Shown here: positions 1 through 10,177 of the stretch, one piece after another
How positions within the stretch are numbered: position 1 is the stretch's first letter
Layout of the letters: each line of letters starts with the position of its first letter
From: Candidatus Effluviviaceae Genus I sp.
Lineage (GTDB): Bacteria > Joyebacterota > Joyebacteria > Joyebacterales > Joyebacteraceae
NCBI GenBank assembly: GCA_016867725.1
Contig: VGIX01000008.1
Coordinates: forward strand, 1 to 61,853
Reading direction: 5' to 3'
DNA: 61,853 nt
Notes under the pieces: generated by a model
Seen by the model: the letters and a program-made list of their open reading frames with translations, nothing else
Databases searched by the model: none
What the model was told of the DNA's origin: nothing
Made by a program: the position numbers and the translations under genes

Positions 1-2
1 CG

Positions 3-221
3 GACCTCCTTCCTGCGTGGGTGAGGCCCGTCTCGCTCGCGCTCCCGACGACGCACGTGCTCGCCGTCATTCGCGGGACCGCATCGACCGGCGTCTCCGC
101 GACGCGCGCATCGCTCGCCTTCCTCGCCGTCGCCGCGGTTGCCGCAGGCATCTTCGGCGCGGCGGTTCTCCGATGGGGCGTCGGGCGCGCCCGCAGACTC
201 GGGACGCTCGGCGAGTACTGA
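3..221 (+). CDS. ABC-2 type transporter permease, C-terminal fragment
   Basis: Reading frame open from the left edge and ending in TGA at 219-221; about 72 residues are visible and the start lies outside the window. The segment LPTTHVLAVIRG followed by a roughly 25-residue hydrophobic helix and a short basic tail is how ABC-2 type membrane subunits (drug, polysaccharide or lipid exporters) end: a proline-rich re-entrant stretch, then the last transmembrane helix. The substrate cannot be judged and the ATPase partner is not in the window. A GTG at 21 exists in the frame, but the open frame upstream makes it more likely an internal codon. The family assignment rests on this short tail only. Confidence 0.55.
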   Translation, partial: DLLPAWVRPVSLALPTTHVLAVIRGTASTGVSATRASLAFLAVAAVAAGIFGAAVLRWGVGRARRLGTLGEY

Positions 222-356
222 GCCGGCCTTTGCTCTTGCCCGGCGCTCCGCGCGTGGTGTCTAATGGCCCTACGGTGAACGGGTGCCGCGCCGCGGGGCT
301 CGCTGCGCGCGGACGGCCCGTACGCGCCGGGCCGGTCCCTTTCCGAGGTGCGCTCC

Positions 357-2188
357 ATGGCCGCCAGACGAGCGGGTCATCTGCCCATCGCCTTCGTCGT
401 CGTCAGCATCCTCATCCTGGGCGCCGTCGTCGCGATCGTGTCCTTCCGCGACATCGGGCGCGGGCGGGCGCAGGTGGCGGAGATCCTGAGCCGCCAGGCC
501 GGCGGCGTCATGGCGTTCGTCGCCGCCGACCTTCACGCCGAGCTGGTCGCTCCCGCCTGGCAGCGCTCGCGCATCGAGCGGTTCTTCCAGAACGTCATCG
601 ACCGCGAGAACGTCGCGTACGTCGCCATCCTTGACGGCGACCGGCACGTACTGGTCCACAGCGACCCGGGGCAGGTCGGCTCGGTGTGGTCGGGGCCGCT
701 CCGTCCGGGGCCCCGCGGCCGCCGTCCCGAAGGCGTGGTCGTCACGGTCGAGGGTCGCACGATCCACCAGTTCGCCGTCGCCCTCGACGTCCACCCCGAG
801 CGCGTGTGCCGCGCCGCGCTCATGCAGGGCCGCGGTCCCGGACGCTTCGGGAGGGGCCCCATGGAGTGCGCCGTTGATCCCCAGACCGTTGCGGCGCGGC
901 TCTCTGACCTCACGCAGCGGCGGGTCACGGCGGCCGGCCCGGTCGATCTCATCGCGGTCGTCGGCCTGGACGCTTCCGACCTCGAGGCAGGGTTCCTCGC
1001 CTCGCGAAACCACACCGTGATGCTGTCGGCGCTCCTCCTTCTCGTCGGCGCGGCCGGGATCTACTTCCTGTTCACGGCCGCGAGCTACCGGTCCGTGCGG
1101 ACCGCCCTCGCGACGATGCAGTCCTACACGACCAACCTTGTTGAGAACATGCCCAGCGGACTCGTGTCCGTCGGTCCCGACGGGCGCGTCGTCACGGTCA
1201 ACTCGCGGGCCCGCTCGATGCTGTCCATCACGGACGGCGCGCGCGACAGGAGCGTGGATGAGGTTCTGAGCATCGAGCCGCCCGAGGACCGGGAGGCCGT
1301 GGGCGCCGTCATCGCCGGGAAGGCGGGGCCGCTCAAGACCGAGACCCGCGTCACCGTCGGCGGAGTGAGCGTGCCCATCGAGCTGTCCGCGTCGCCTCTC
1401 GCCGGTGAGGACGGACGGCACGCGGGCGCCGCGCTCCTCTTCCAGGACCTCCGCGAACTGGAAGCGCTGCGCGAGGAAGTGGAGCGGGAGCGACACCTCG
1501 CGTCGCTGGGAAGGCTCGCCGCCGGCGTCGCGCACGAGGTCCGCAACCCGCTGTCATCGCTCAAGGGATTCGCGCAGCTCTTCCGGAGCAGATTCGCGCC
1601 CGGGTCGGAGGAAGAGCGGCACGCCGACATCATGATCGAGGAGGTCGAGCGGCTCGACCGCGTTGTCGAGGAGCTCCTCGACTTCGCGAAGCCCAGCCGG
1701 CCGGACCGGCGCCCCGCCGACGCGAACGAGATCGTGAGGGAGTCCGTCGCGCTCGTGCTCGAGGACGCCGCGTTCAGGAAGGTCTCCGTTCAGATGAAGC
1801 TCGCAGACGGCCTCCCCGCCGTTCTCGTGGACCGCCGCCAGATCCGGCAGGCGCTCCTTAATCTGCTTCTCAACGGCATCGACGCGGCCGGCGAGGGCGG
1901 CACGGTCGTCGTCGAGACGGCGCTTCAAGCGGGCTCCGGCGCCGCGCACGTCGCGGTCGGCGTGCGCGACAACGGTCCCGGTCTCGAGCAGGACGAGATC
2001 GCACGGATCTTCGAGCCGTTCTACACGACGAAGCCCAGCGGCACGGGGCTCGGGCTCACGATCGTCTCGCGCATCCTCGAACAGAACGGGGCGCGCGTGA
2101 GCGTCACGAGCGCGAAGGGGCGCGGCAGCACGTTCTCCGTGCGGGTTCCCGTCGCCGGCCGGGCGGACGCGGCGGAGGGCAGGGCGGC

Positions 2189-2192
<4 letters not shown>
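357..2192 (+). CDS. zraS: ZraS/NtrB-like sensor histidine kinase with PAS domain
   Basis: Membrane sensor kinase of 611 residues. Order: a first transmembrane helix (about residues 10-28), a periplasmic sensor of about 190 residues containing AYVAILDGDRHVLVHSDPG, which resembles the ZraS/HydH sensor, a second helix (about 222-243), a PAS domain, the HisKA dimerisation helix with His393 in HEVRNPLSSLKG, and an HATPase with N box (NLLLNGIDA), DNGPGL and GTGLGLTI. I chose ATG 357 because GAGGTG (345-350) sits 6 nt upstream; an in-frame GTG at 348 would overlap that site. The stop overlaps the regulator start by 4 nt (ATGA). A weak promoter-like pair (TTGCCC 236-241, TCTAAT 260-265) precedes it. 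ZraS responds to zinc/envelope stress in enterobacteria; the signal here is inferred. Confidence 0.88.
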
Positions 2193-3532
<1,340 letters not shown>

Positions 3533-3580
3533 GGGCGGGCGCCGCGCGACCTCGGCGCGCCGGCTCCCGGTGCGAAGAAT

Positions 3581-3631
3581 CTGCGCAACGGGACGGCCGG
3601 ACCCCGCCGGATGTGCGCAGCGGTTGCGCAG
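3581..3631 (+). promoter_or_regulatory. Candidate enhancer sites for the ZraR-like regulator
   Basis: CTGCGCAAC (3581-3589) and GTTGCGCAG (3623-3631) are perfect inverted copies, with a third TGCGCA at 3614-3619. They lie roughly 145-195 bp upstream of the start site predicted from the sigma-54 element at 3748-3763, the usual place for NtrC-family activator binding. Repeat and spacing are seen directly; binding by the adjacent regulator is inferred. Confidence 0.55.
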
Positions 3632-3747
3632 TCGACGAAGCGCGCCGCACACGCGATCGGTCGAGCGCTGCGCGCGTCCCGCCCTAATGCTCGTCGGGAC
3701 AGCGTCTTGCGCCGAGGACCGTTGAGCGGCGCGCGTTCCGCCGCGGC

Positions 3748-3763
3748 TGGCATGACCGTTGCT
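3748..3763 (+). promoter_or_regulatory. Sigma-54 (RpoN) promoter of the ZraP/Spy-like gene
   Basis: TGGCATGACCGTTGCT matches the -24/-12 consensus TGGCACG-N4-TTGCW, with the invariant GG (3749-3750) and GC (3761-3762) exactly 12 bp apart. Predicted start site is near 3774, giving a leader of about 45 nt to the ATG at 3820. It directly follows a gene for a sigma-54 activator. Confidence 0.8.
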
Positions 3764-3819
3764 TGACAGGTGGCCATGCTCGATGGTCCGGGGCCCGTCT
3801 GAACCGAAAGGAGACCGAG

Positions 3820-4407
3820 ATGAGAACGAACAGGATGCTCGCGCTCGTCGCACTGGCGCTCGTCGTGACGGCCACGCTGGCCTTCGCCCTGCCGGCGCAG
3901 GCGCGAGGCCGGGCCGGCTGGGGCGGCCCATGCGGGATGCAGCCCGGGATGGCCGGTGGCGCGCCCATGAGGCCGGCCTTCACGGCGGAGCAGACGGAGA
4001 AGATCGAGAAGATCAGGGCGAAGTACGACGACCTGCGCGTCGAGCATCGCAACAAGATCGCCGCGATCCGGCTCGAGATGAGGGACCTTCTCTCCCAGCC
4101 GGAGCCGGACTTCGGCAAGGTCGAGGCGAAGATCGACGCGATGTCGCAGATCCACGCGAAGCTCGCCAAGCTGCGCCTGGCGCAGCACAAGGAAGTCCGC
4201 GGGCTCCTCGATGCCGAGCAGAGAATGCTCTTCGACCGTGGCTTCACCGAGCGACTCGGAGAGATGCCGGGGCCCTGCATGGGCAGGCAGGCGATGGCGG
4301 GCTGCCGCCCGGGCGGCATGATGGGCGGCCCGTGCCCGATGGCCGGCGAGCCCGGCGCGGGCAGGGGAGTGAGGCCGCAGAGCGGGCAGTGGCGTCGCTG
4401 GCTCTAG
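3820..4407 (+). CDS. Periplasmic metal-stress protein, ZraP/Spy/CpxP-like
   Basis: 195-residue secreted protein. The start at ATG 3820 is chosen for AAAGGAG (3807-3813) 6 nt upstream and because the longer frame would begin upstream of the predicted transcription start. A signal peptide (LALVALALVVTATLAFALPAQA) is followed by a Gly/Met/Cys-rich stretch, a long helical, charged core (about residues 50-140) typical of LTXXQ/metal-resistance proteins, and a tail rich in Met, Gly and Cys (GGMMGGPCPM) that could bind metal. ZraP, the zinc-binding chaperone of the ZraPSR system, has the same layout: helical core with metal-rich ends. Its sigma-54 promoter and position after the two regulator genes make it their likely target. 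Loss of metal specificity cannot be excluded. Confidence 0.75.
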   Translation: MRTNRMLALVALALVVTATLAFALPAQARGRAGWGGPCGMQPGMAGGAPMRPAFTAEQTEKIEKIRAKYDDLRVEHRNKIAAIRLEMRDLLSQPEPDFGKVEAKIDAMSQIHAKLAKLRLAQHKEVRGLLDAEQRMLFDRGFTERLGEMPGPCMGRQAMAGCRPGGMMGGPCPMAGEPGAGRGVRPQSGQWRRWL

Positions 4408-4480
4408 ACGGCCGGTGACGCGGTGTGGGCCGCCGGCGCGAGCCGCCGGCCGCTCCCGGGCGCTGGGCTCGCCCGAAGCG

Positions 4481-4519
4481 CGGGCGGTCGCTGGAGGCAG
4501 CGGCCGCCCGTTTTCTCTT
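4481..4519 (+). terminator. Rho-independent terminator after the ZraP-like gene
   Basis: CGGGCGGTCGCTG (4481-4493) pairs with CAGCGGCCGCCCG (4498-4510), a 13-bp stem with one G-U pair and a 4-nt loop, followed by TTTTCTCTT. It closes the sensor-regulator-ZraP region just before the promoter of the next gene. Confidence 0.85.
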
Positions 4520-4547
4520 GTCGCCGCCGAGCGACGCTTCCTATACT
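4518..4547 (+). promoter_or_regulatory. Sigma-70-type promoter for the purine permease
   Basis: TTGTCG (4518-4523), an 18-bp spacer and TATACT (4542-4547), about 75 bp ahead of the permease ATG and immediately after the preceding terminator. The -10 is close to consensus. Confidence 0.6.
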
Positions 4548-4621
4548 CCGCCGCCTGCAGGGCAGAAGAGCGGGGGGCGCCGCGTCCCCCGTCCCCGTCG
4601 GACCCCCTTCCGGAGGCAGCC

Positions 4622-5944
4622 ATGCTGGAGCGGCTCTTCAGACTCAGGGAGCACGGGACCACCGTGCGCGTGGAGCTCATCGCCGGCGTGACGACGTTCA
4701 TGACGATGGCCTACATCGTCTTCGTCAACCCGGCGATCCTCTCCGCCCCGCAGGGCGCGGGCATGGACTTCCGGGCGGTCATGGCCGCGACGTGCGTCGC
4801 CTCGGCCGCCGCCACGCTGCTCATGGGCCTTCTCGCGAACTACCCCATCGCGCTCGCCCCCGGCATGGGGCTCAATGCGTTCTTCAGCTTCGTCATCTGC
4901 GGCCAGATGGGTGTGCCGTGGGAAGTCGCGCTCGGCATGGTCCTCGTCGAGGGCCTCGTCTTCATCGCGCTCTCCGCCTTCCGGGTGCGTGAGCAGATCG
5001 TGAACGCGGTGCCCGCGTCCCTCAAGCTCGCGGCGGCCGGCGGCATCGGGCTCTTCATCGCGTTCATCGGACTCAAGGACGCCGGCATCGTCACGGCCGA
5101 CCCCGCGACACTCGTCGGCCTCGGAGACCTCCACGAGCCCCACACGCTCCTCGCGCTCTTCGGGCTCGGGCTCACCGCGGTCCTCCTCGCCGCCGGCGTG
5201 CGCGGCGGCATCCTGTGGGGCATTCTGGCGACGGGGGCCGTGGGGCTTGCGACCGGGCTCGTCCGGTCGGGCGGCGTGTTCGCCGCGCCGGACATGTCGG
5301 CGACCTTCCTGAAGATGCGCCCGCTCGACGCGCTCCGCCTCGAGTACGTCGTGCCCATCTTCGTGCTCTTCTTCTTCGACCTCTTCGACACCGTCGGCAC
5401 GCTCGTGGGGATCGGCACGGCCGGCGGGTTCATGAAGGACGACAGGCTCCCGCGGGCCGGCCGCGCCCTCATGGCGGACGCCGTCGGGACCGCCCTCGGC
5501 GCGGCGTGCGGGACGTCCACGACGACGAGCTACATCGAGAGCGCGGCGGGCGTCGGGGTGGGCGGGCGCACCGGCCTCTCGAACGTCTTCACGGCGCTCC
5601 TCTTCCTCGCTGCGCTCTTCTTCGCGCCGCTCGCGCAGGCGTTCGGCGGCGGCAGCCAGACGGCCGCCGGGCTCGTGCTGCACCCCGTGACGGCGCCCGC
5701 GCTCATCGTCGTCGGCTGCCTCATGATGCAGAGCGTCGCGAGGATCCCGTGGGGCGACTACTCCGAGGCCATCCCGGCGTTTCTCACGCTCGTCGTCATG
5801 CCGCTCACGAACATCTCGCACGGGCTCGCCGTGGGGTTCGTGAGCTACCCGCTCGTGAAGCTCCTCTCCGGCAAGGGCAGGCAGGTGCACTGGCTCGTGT
5901 ACTGCCTTGCCGTTCTGTTCGTTCTGAGGTATACGTTGATCTGA
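4622..5944 (+). CDS. NCS2 purine permease, AzgA/PbuG type
   Basis: 440-residue inner-membrane protein, full length for the AzgA branch of nucleobase:cation symporters (adenine, guanine or hypoxanthine uptake). ATG 4622 is preceded by GGAGGCAGCC and gives the typical start LFRLREHGTTVRVELIAGVT. Family hallmarks follow in order: TFMTMAYIVFVNPAIL, ALAPGMGLNAFFSF, FFFDLFDTVGTLVGI in the middle and GTSTTTSYIESAAGVGVGGR with the conserved acidic residue, among about 13 hydrophobic segments. It stands alone between its own promoter and cutA; no purine riboswitch is seen in the 75-nt leader. The substrate among purines cannot be assigned. Confidence 0.9.
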   Translation: MLERLFRLREHGTTVRVELIAGVTTFMTMAYIVFVNPAILSAPQGAGMDFRAVMAATCVASAAATLLMGLLANYPIALAPGMGLNAFFSFVICGQMGVPWEVALGMVLVEGLVFIALSAFRVREQIVNAVPASLKLAAAGGIGLFIAFIGLKDAGIVTADPATLVGLGDLHEPHTLLALFGLGLTAVLLAAGVRGGILWGILATGAVGLATGLVRSGGVFAAPDMSATFLKMRPLDALRLEYVVPIFVLFFFDLFDTVGTLVGIGTAGGFMKDDRLPRAGRALMADAVGTALGAACGTSTTTSYIESAAGVGVGGRTGLSNVFTALLFLAALFFAPLAQAFGGGSQTAAGLVLHPVTAPALIVVGCLMMQSVARIPWGDYSEAIPAFLTLVVMPLTNISHGLAVGFVSYPLVKLLSGKGRQVHWLVYCLAVLFVLRYTLI

Positions 5945-5993
5945 GCCGACCGGGCGTCGATCCCGCCGCACCACCCGACCGAGGGAACCTCGC

Positions 5994-6332
5994 GTGAGCC
6001 CCCGTGACAAGGCAGACCGATTCGTGCAGGTACAGACGACGCTCGACTCGCGGGACCGCGCGGCTGAGCTCGTGCGTGAGGTCCTCGACGCGAGGCTCGC
6101 GGCGTGCGGCCAGATCGTCGGGCCCGTCGAGAGCGCGTACTGGTGGGGCGGTGCGGTCGAGACGGCCGTCGAGTGGCTCTGCCTCTTCAAGACCCGCGCC
6201 GAACTCGGCGAGCGCCTCGAGCGCTTCCTGGCGGAGCGGCACCCGTACGAGGTACCCGAGATCGTCGTCCTTCCCATCGAGCGTGCATCGGAGGCCTACG
6301 GTGACTGGATCGACCGCGAGACGCGCGGCTAG
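5994..6332 (+). CDS. cutA: Divalent cation tolerance protein CutA
   Basis: 112 residues, the normal CutA1 length. The family signature is present: an N-terminal strand ending in VQTTLDSRDRAAELVREVL, LAACGQI, a WWGG stretch in the first half, ETAVEWLCLFKTR in the middle, and the conserved HPYEVPEIVVLPI motif near the end. CutA forms cytosolic trimers with a ferredoxin-like fold and is linked genetically to copper and cation tolerance, without a settled biochemical role. The start is GTG 5994 behind a GAGGG (5981-5985). The gene overlaps the next ORF by 32 nt, so the two are probably translated from one message. Confidence 0.93.
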   Translation: MSPRDKADRFVQVQTTLDSRDRAAELVREVLDARLAACGQIVGPVESAYWWGGAVETAVEWLCLFKTRAELGERLERFLAERHPYEVPEIVVLPIERASEAYGDWIDRETRG

Positions 6333-6957
6333 CCCCGCGCCCGCGCTCCTTGCGTGCGCCCTGCTCCTCGCGGCCGGGCCGGCGACGGCGGACGAGCCGT
6401 CTCCCTTCTCGGGATACGGCCGGAGGGGCGCGGAGCTCTGGGCCGAAGCGCCGCGCTACACGCTGCCCTTCGGAGAGGCCTACGTCAACGAGCGGCGCAT
6501 CGAGAACGGCTGGGGGTTCGGCTTCGGGTTCATGCTCGGGCTGACCGATGTGCTCTCGGTGGAGGGGCGTGTCGTGCAGTCGTGGCACAAGGTCCTCTCG
6601 ACGGACGAGCGATGGGACCTCGACCACGCGTTCGTCGGGGTCCGGTACACCTTCAGCCCCGAGAGCGACGCGCAGCCGTTCGTGGGGATCGGGGGCGTCC
6701 GGCTGTCGCTCGAGCGGCGGGTGGACATCGAGTCCAGCTCCGACTTCCGACGCGCCACGGGTTACGGCGCGTACGTCACCGCGGGCGTCGATCGCATTCT
6801 CAGTCCGCGCTTCGTGCTCACCATCCGCGGCGACTACTACGTGATGTCCTACACGCGGGAGTTCGTCGGCGTGAACGAGGATGACTTCAGCGGCGACTCC
6901 CGCGGCGACGGCGCCGGCGTCTCGGTCTGTCTGGGCTACCGCGTCCCGACGTGGTAG
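6301..6957 (+). CDS. Small outer-membrane beta-barrel protein
   Basis: 218 residues from GTG 6301, chosen because GGAGG (6290-6294) lies 6 nt upstream and the resulting N-terminus is a good signal peptide (Arg-Arg, then ALLACALLLAAGPATA, cleavage before DEPS). The mature part alternates aromatic and polar residues in strands such as GWGFGFGFMLGLTDVLSVEG, AFVGVRYTF and FVLTIRGDYYVM, with acidic turns, as in 8-stranded OmpA/OmpW-like barrels. It ends in RVPTW, a terminal aromatic residue as expected for BAM substrates. It starts inside cutA. No function can be assigned beyond outer-membrane location. Confidence 0.75.
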   Translation: MTGSTARRAASPAPALLACALLLAAGPATADEPSPFSGYGRRGAELWAEAPRYTLPFGEAYVNERRIENGWGFGFGFMLGLTDVLSVEGRVVQSWHKVLSTDERWDLDHAFVGVRYTFSPESDAQPFVGIGGVRLSLERRVDIESSSDFRRATGYGAYVTAGVDRILSPRFVLTIRGDYYVMSYTREFVGVNEDDFSGDSRGDGAGVSVCLGYRVPTW

Positions 6958-6983
6958 GGCCCGCCCACTGCGAGGAGGACTTC

Positions 6984-7403
6984 ATGCTTGAGGCGAGGGC
7001 CGTCTGGAAGGGGAGGCTCGCGTTCGACGCGTGGGACGGGGAGGGGCGGCCGATCGCCCTCGACGCGAGCAAGGCCGCCGGAGGGGGCGGCGACGGCTTC
7101 CGGCCCGCGGAGCTCCCGCTGCTCGGGCTTGCCGGCTGCACAGGGATCGACGTCATCGAGATCCTCGCGAAGATGCGGCAGCAGGTCACGGGCTTCGAGG
7201 TCCGCGTGACCTCGAAGAAGAAGCAGGGCTACCCGGCCGGGTACGACGGCATCCACATCGAGTACACCGTCCGGGGGAAGGGGCTCGCGAAGGAGAAGGT
7301 CGAGCAGGCCGTGAGGCTCTCCGAGGAGAAGTACTGCACGGTGGGTCAGGCCCTCCGGAAGGCCACCGAGATCACGCACGCCATCACGATCGTCGAGGAG
7401 TAG
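6984..7403 (+). CDS. OsmC/YhfA-family thiol peroxidase-like protein
   Basis: 139 residues from ATG 6984, preceded by GAGGAGGAC (6972-6980); the longer GTG-initiated frame at 6951 would overlap the barrel gene. It carries the OsmC-fold elements: an N-terminal beta half, FRPAELPLLGLAGCTGIDV with the first conserved Cys on the central helix, and KYCTVGQALRKATEITH with the second Cys. OsmC and Ohr reduce organic hydroperoxides through these two cysteines; the shorter YhfA branch fits the length and motif best, and its substrate is unknown. It probably belongs to the same transcript as tldD, 45 bp downstream. Confidence 0.85.
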   Translation: MLEARAVWKGRLAFDAWDGEGRPIALDASKAAGGGGDGFRPAELPLLGLAGCTGIDVIEILAKMRQQVTGFEVRVTSKKKQGYPAGYDGIHIEYTVRGKGLAKEKVEQAVRLSEEKYCTVGQALRKATEITHAITIVEE

Positions 7404-7448
7404 CGTCGCGGGGGAGGCCCCGCGCGACCGAACACCGTGGGAGGACCG

Positions 7449-8819
7449 ATGAAGGAGCGTCTGGAGGAGGTCGTCAGGCGGCACGCGGGACGGTGCGACT
7501 ACCTCGAGGTCCACGTCGAGGAGACCGAGGAGTCGCGCGTCCAGTTCAACGGGCCGCGCATCGCCGACATCGGCCGCAAGCTCGACTTCGGCGGCAACGT
7601 GCGCGCGCTCCACAGGGGGGGATGGGGGTTCGCCTCGTTCAACAGCCTCGACCGGCTCGACGAGTTCGCGGGGTACGCGGTCGAGCAGGCGCGGCTCGTC
7701 GGGAAGGAGACGAGCGCGCTCGCGCCGGTCGAGCCCGCGCGGGCCGACGTGCTCCTGGACGTGAAGGAAGACCCGCGGTCCGTTCCCCTCGAGGCGAAGG
7801 TCGCGCTCCTCAAGGAGTACAACGACCGGGCGCTCGGCAAGGGCGGCCGCATCGTCAGCACGGTCACGCGGTACTTCGACCGCATGCGGCGACTCTGGTA
7901 CGCCAACAGCGAGGGGAGTCTGGTCTACCAGGAGAGGGTCGATCTCGGCGGCGCCGTGACGCCCGTCGCCTCGGCCGGCGGCGACACGCAGATGTACTCG
8001 GTGTCGTTCGGCGGGAGCGACGACTTCGGCGTGGCGCGCGGTCGCGAGAAGGAAGTGGACGAGGCGTGCGCGATCGCGCTCGGCAAGCTCGACGCGCCGA
8101 AGGTGAAGGGCGGCGAGTACACGGTCATCCTCGACCCGATCCTCGCCGGGACGTTCATCCACGAGGCGTTCGGCCATCTCTCCGAGGGCGACAACGTCTA
8201 CGAGGACAGGAACCTCCAGGAGGTCATGACGCTCGGCCGCGAGTTCGGCGGCCGGCTGCTCAACGTGTACGACACCGGCCTCGACAAGGGCGAGCGCGGC
8301 TCCCTGCTCTTCGACGACGAGGGCGTGCCCGCCGAGAAGACGTACCTCATCCGGGAGGGGAAACTCGTCGGGAGGCTCCACTCGCGCGAGACCGCCGGCA
8401 AGATGGGGGAGCGTCCCACCGGCAACGCGCGCGAGATCGACTACCGGTTCCCGCCCATCTGCCGCATGCGGAACACCTGCATCGAGAGCGGTGACGCGCC
8501 GTTCGACCGCATGCTCGAGGGCGTGAAGCTCGGCGTGTACTGCGTGAGCGCGCAGGGCGGCCAGACGAACGGCGAGATGTTCACGTTCTCGGCCGCCAAC
8601 GCCACCATGATCAGGGACGGCAGGCTGGCGGAGCAGGTGCGCGACGCCACGCTCACAGGCAACGTGTTCGTCACGCTCAAGAACATCGACATGATCGGCA
8701 ACGACTTCGAGACGCACAACGGCCCGGGCGGGTGCGGGAAGGGCGGGCAATTCCCTCTCCAGACCAGCCACGGCGCGCCGCACGTGCGCATCAGGAATGT
8801 CGTCATCGGAGGTGAGTGA
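7449..8819 (+). CDS. tldD: Metalloprotease subunit TldD
   Basis: 456 residues. The zinc-binding HEAFGH lies at about residue 240 within TFIHEAFGHLSEGDNVYE, and the C-terminal GGCGKGGQFPLQTSHGAPHVRI holds the Cys expected as the third ligand. TldD forms a heterodimer with TldE that degrades unfolded or modified peptides; in enterobacteria it matures microcin B17 and processes CcdA. I prefer ATG 7449 over the GTG at 7437 because GGGAGGA sits just before it. tldE begins one nucleotide after its stop, so the two subunits are made together. This is the catalytic subunit. Confidence 0.95.
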   Translation: MKERLEEVVRRHAGRCDYLEVHVEETEESRVQFNGPRIADIGRKLDFGGNVRALHRGGWGFASFNSLDRLDEFAGYAVEQARLVGKETSALAPVEPARADVLLDVKEDPRSVPLEAKVALLKEYNDRALGKGGRIVSTVTRYFDRMRRLWYANSEGSLVYQERVDLGGAVTPVASAGGDTQMYSVSFGGSDDFGVARGREKEVDEACAIALGKLDAPKVKGGEYTVILDPILAGTFIHEAFGHLSEGDNVYEDRNLQEVMTLGREFGGRLLNVYDTGLDKGERGSLLFDDEGVPAEKTYLIREGKLVGRLHSRETAGKMGERPTGNAREIDYRFPPICRMRNTCIESGDAPFDRMLEGVKLGVYCVSAQGGQTNGEMFTFSAANATMIRDGRLAEQVRDATLTGNVFVTLKNIDMIGNDFETHNGPGGCGKGGQFPLQTSHGAPHVRIRNVVIGGE

Positions 8820-8820
8820 C

Positions 8821-10167
8821 GTGAGGGAGATCATCGAGAGGGCAGCCGGGAAGGGCGCCGAGCGGTGCGAGGTCTTCCGTCTCACCTCGCTCAGCACGCG
8901 GGTCGACTTCGAGACCGGGCGGCTCAAGGGGGTGTCGAGGACCGAGGAGAGCGGCGTCGCGGTGCGCGTCGTGAAGGACGGCAGGATCGGGTTCGCGACG
9001 AGCACGCGGCTCGACGACCTGGACCGCGTGGCCGAGGACGCCGTCGTCACGTCGGCGTTCGGCGAGAAGGCGGAGCACCCCTTCGCCGCGCCCGCGAGCC
9101 CGCCGTCGCCGGCGATCGTGGACGCGCGCATCGAGAACCTTGCGGTCGAGGAGATGATCCGGCGGATGGAGGACGGCATCTCCCGCGTCCTCGACTACGA
9201 GAAGAAGATCAACGCCGAGGCGACCACGCGCCGGGACGTGCAGGAGATCTCCGTCGCGACATCCGACGGGTTCGAGGGCGCGTTCCGCAGAACCCAGTAC
9301 GTGTTCTACGTCGGCGGCCGGCTCGTCGAGGGGACGAACATGCTCGACGCCGGAGGGTACTACGGGGGCAGCGCGCTGGATGACTCCGGAGACGGGCTCG
9401 TCGAGCGGATCATCGAGGACTTCAGGAACGGTCGGAAGAACGCGAGCGTGTCCGGCGGACCGACGATGGTCCTCTTCACGCCGCGCGCGATGGCGGACGT
9501 CATGATGACGCTGAACCAGGGGCTGAACGGGTCGATCGTCGAGCGGAAGGTCTCGCCGCTCACCGGGAAGCTCGGGCAGACGGTGTTCGACGAGCGGGTC
9601 ACCATCCACGACGACGGCATGGCCGACGGCGGGCTTGCGTCCGCACCGTTCGACGACGAGGGCGTGCCGATGCAGCGGACGCCGCTCGTGGTCGGGGGCG
9701 TTCTCAAGGGGTTCATCACGGACCAGAGGACGGCGAAGAAGCTCGGGATGCCGGCCACGGGCAACGGCCTCAAGCTCAGGCGGCTCGTGCACACGAAGGA
9801 CATCGGAGCCGTGCCGCAGCCCGAGATCACGGGCTGGGAGATGGCGGGCGGCGATGCGCCCCACGCGGAGCTCCTCGACCGGATGAAGAGCGGCGTGATC
9901 GTGGACAGCATCATGGGCATCATGATGAGCAACCTGCTCGCCGGGGACTTCTCCGGCAACGTCGCCTACGGTCTCAAGGTCGAGAACGGGCGCGTCGCGG
10001 GGCGCGTGAAGGACACGATGGTCGCCGGGAACATCTATCGGCTGCTCAAGGACAACGTCGTGGGGATCTCGAAAGAGGTCGAGCGCGTGGGGCTCATGGG
10101 GTTCATCGGGAGCCACAGCTATCCGTACGTTCTGATGAAGGACGTCTCCATCTCCACGAAGTCCTGA
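8821..10167 (+). CDS. tldE: TldE/PmbA-family subunit, partner of TldD
   Basis: 448 residues in the TldD/PmbA fold but without an HExxxH motif, as expected for the non-catalytic subunit. Conserved parts include the N-terminal domain with FETGRLKGVSRTEESGVAVR, the central VLFTPRAMADVMM stretch and the C-terminal glycine-rich LLAGDFSGNVAYGLKVENG. GTG 8821 is chosen because GGAGGTG (8808-8814) lies 6 nt upstream; it begins one base after the tldD stop. A DUF2207 gene follows 10 bp later. In the heterodimer TldE shapes the protease channel while TldD supplies the zinc site. Confidence 0.94.
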   Translation: MREIIERAAGKGAERCEVFRLTSLSTRVDFETGRLKGVSRTEESGVAVRVVKDGRIGFATSTRLDDLDRVAEDAVVTSAFGEKAEHPFAAPASPPSPAIVDARIENLAVEEMIRRMEDGISRVLDYEKKINAEATTRRDVQEISVATSDGFEGAFRRTQYVFYVGGRLVEGTNMLDAGGYYGGSALDDSGDGLVERIIEDFRNGRKNASVSGGPTMVLFTPRAMADVMMTLNQGLNGSIVERKVSPLTGKLGQTVFDERVTIHDDGMADGGLASAPFDDEGVPMQRTPLVVGGVLKGFITDQRTAKKLGMPATGNGLKLRRLVHTKDIGAVPQPEITGWEMAGGDAPHAELLDRMKSGVIVDSIMGIMMSNLLAGDFSGNVAYGLKVENGRVAGRVKDTMVAGNIYRLLKDNVVGISKEVERVGLMGFIGSHSYPYVLMKDVSISTKS

Positions 10168-10177
10168 CGGAGGTCGC

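Noticed and set aside
3763-3819. Longer N-terminus for the ZraP-like protein starting upstream
   Set aside because: It would begin upstream of the predicted sigma-54 start site and would bury the signal peptide; AAAGGAG fits ATG 3820.
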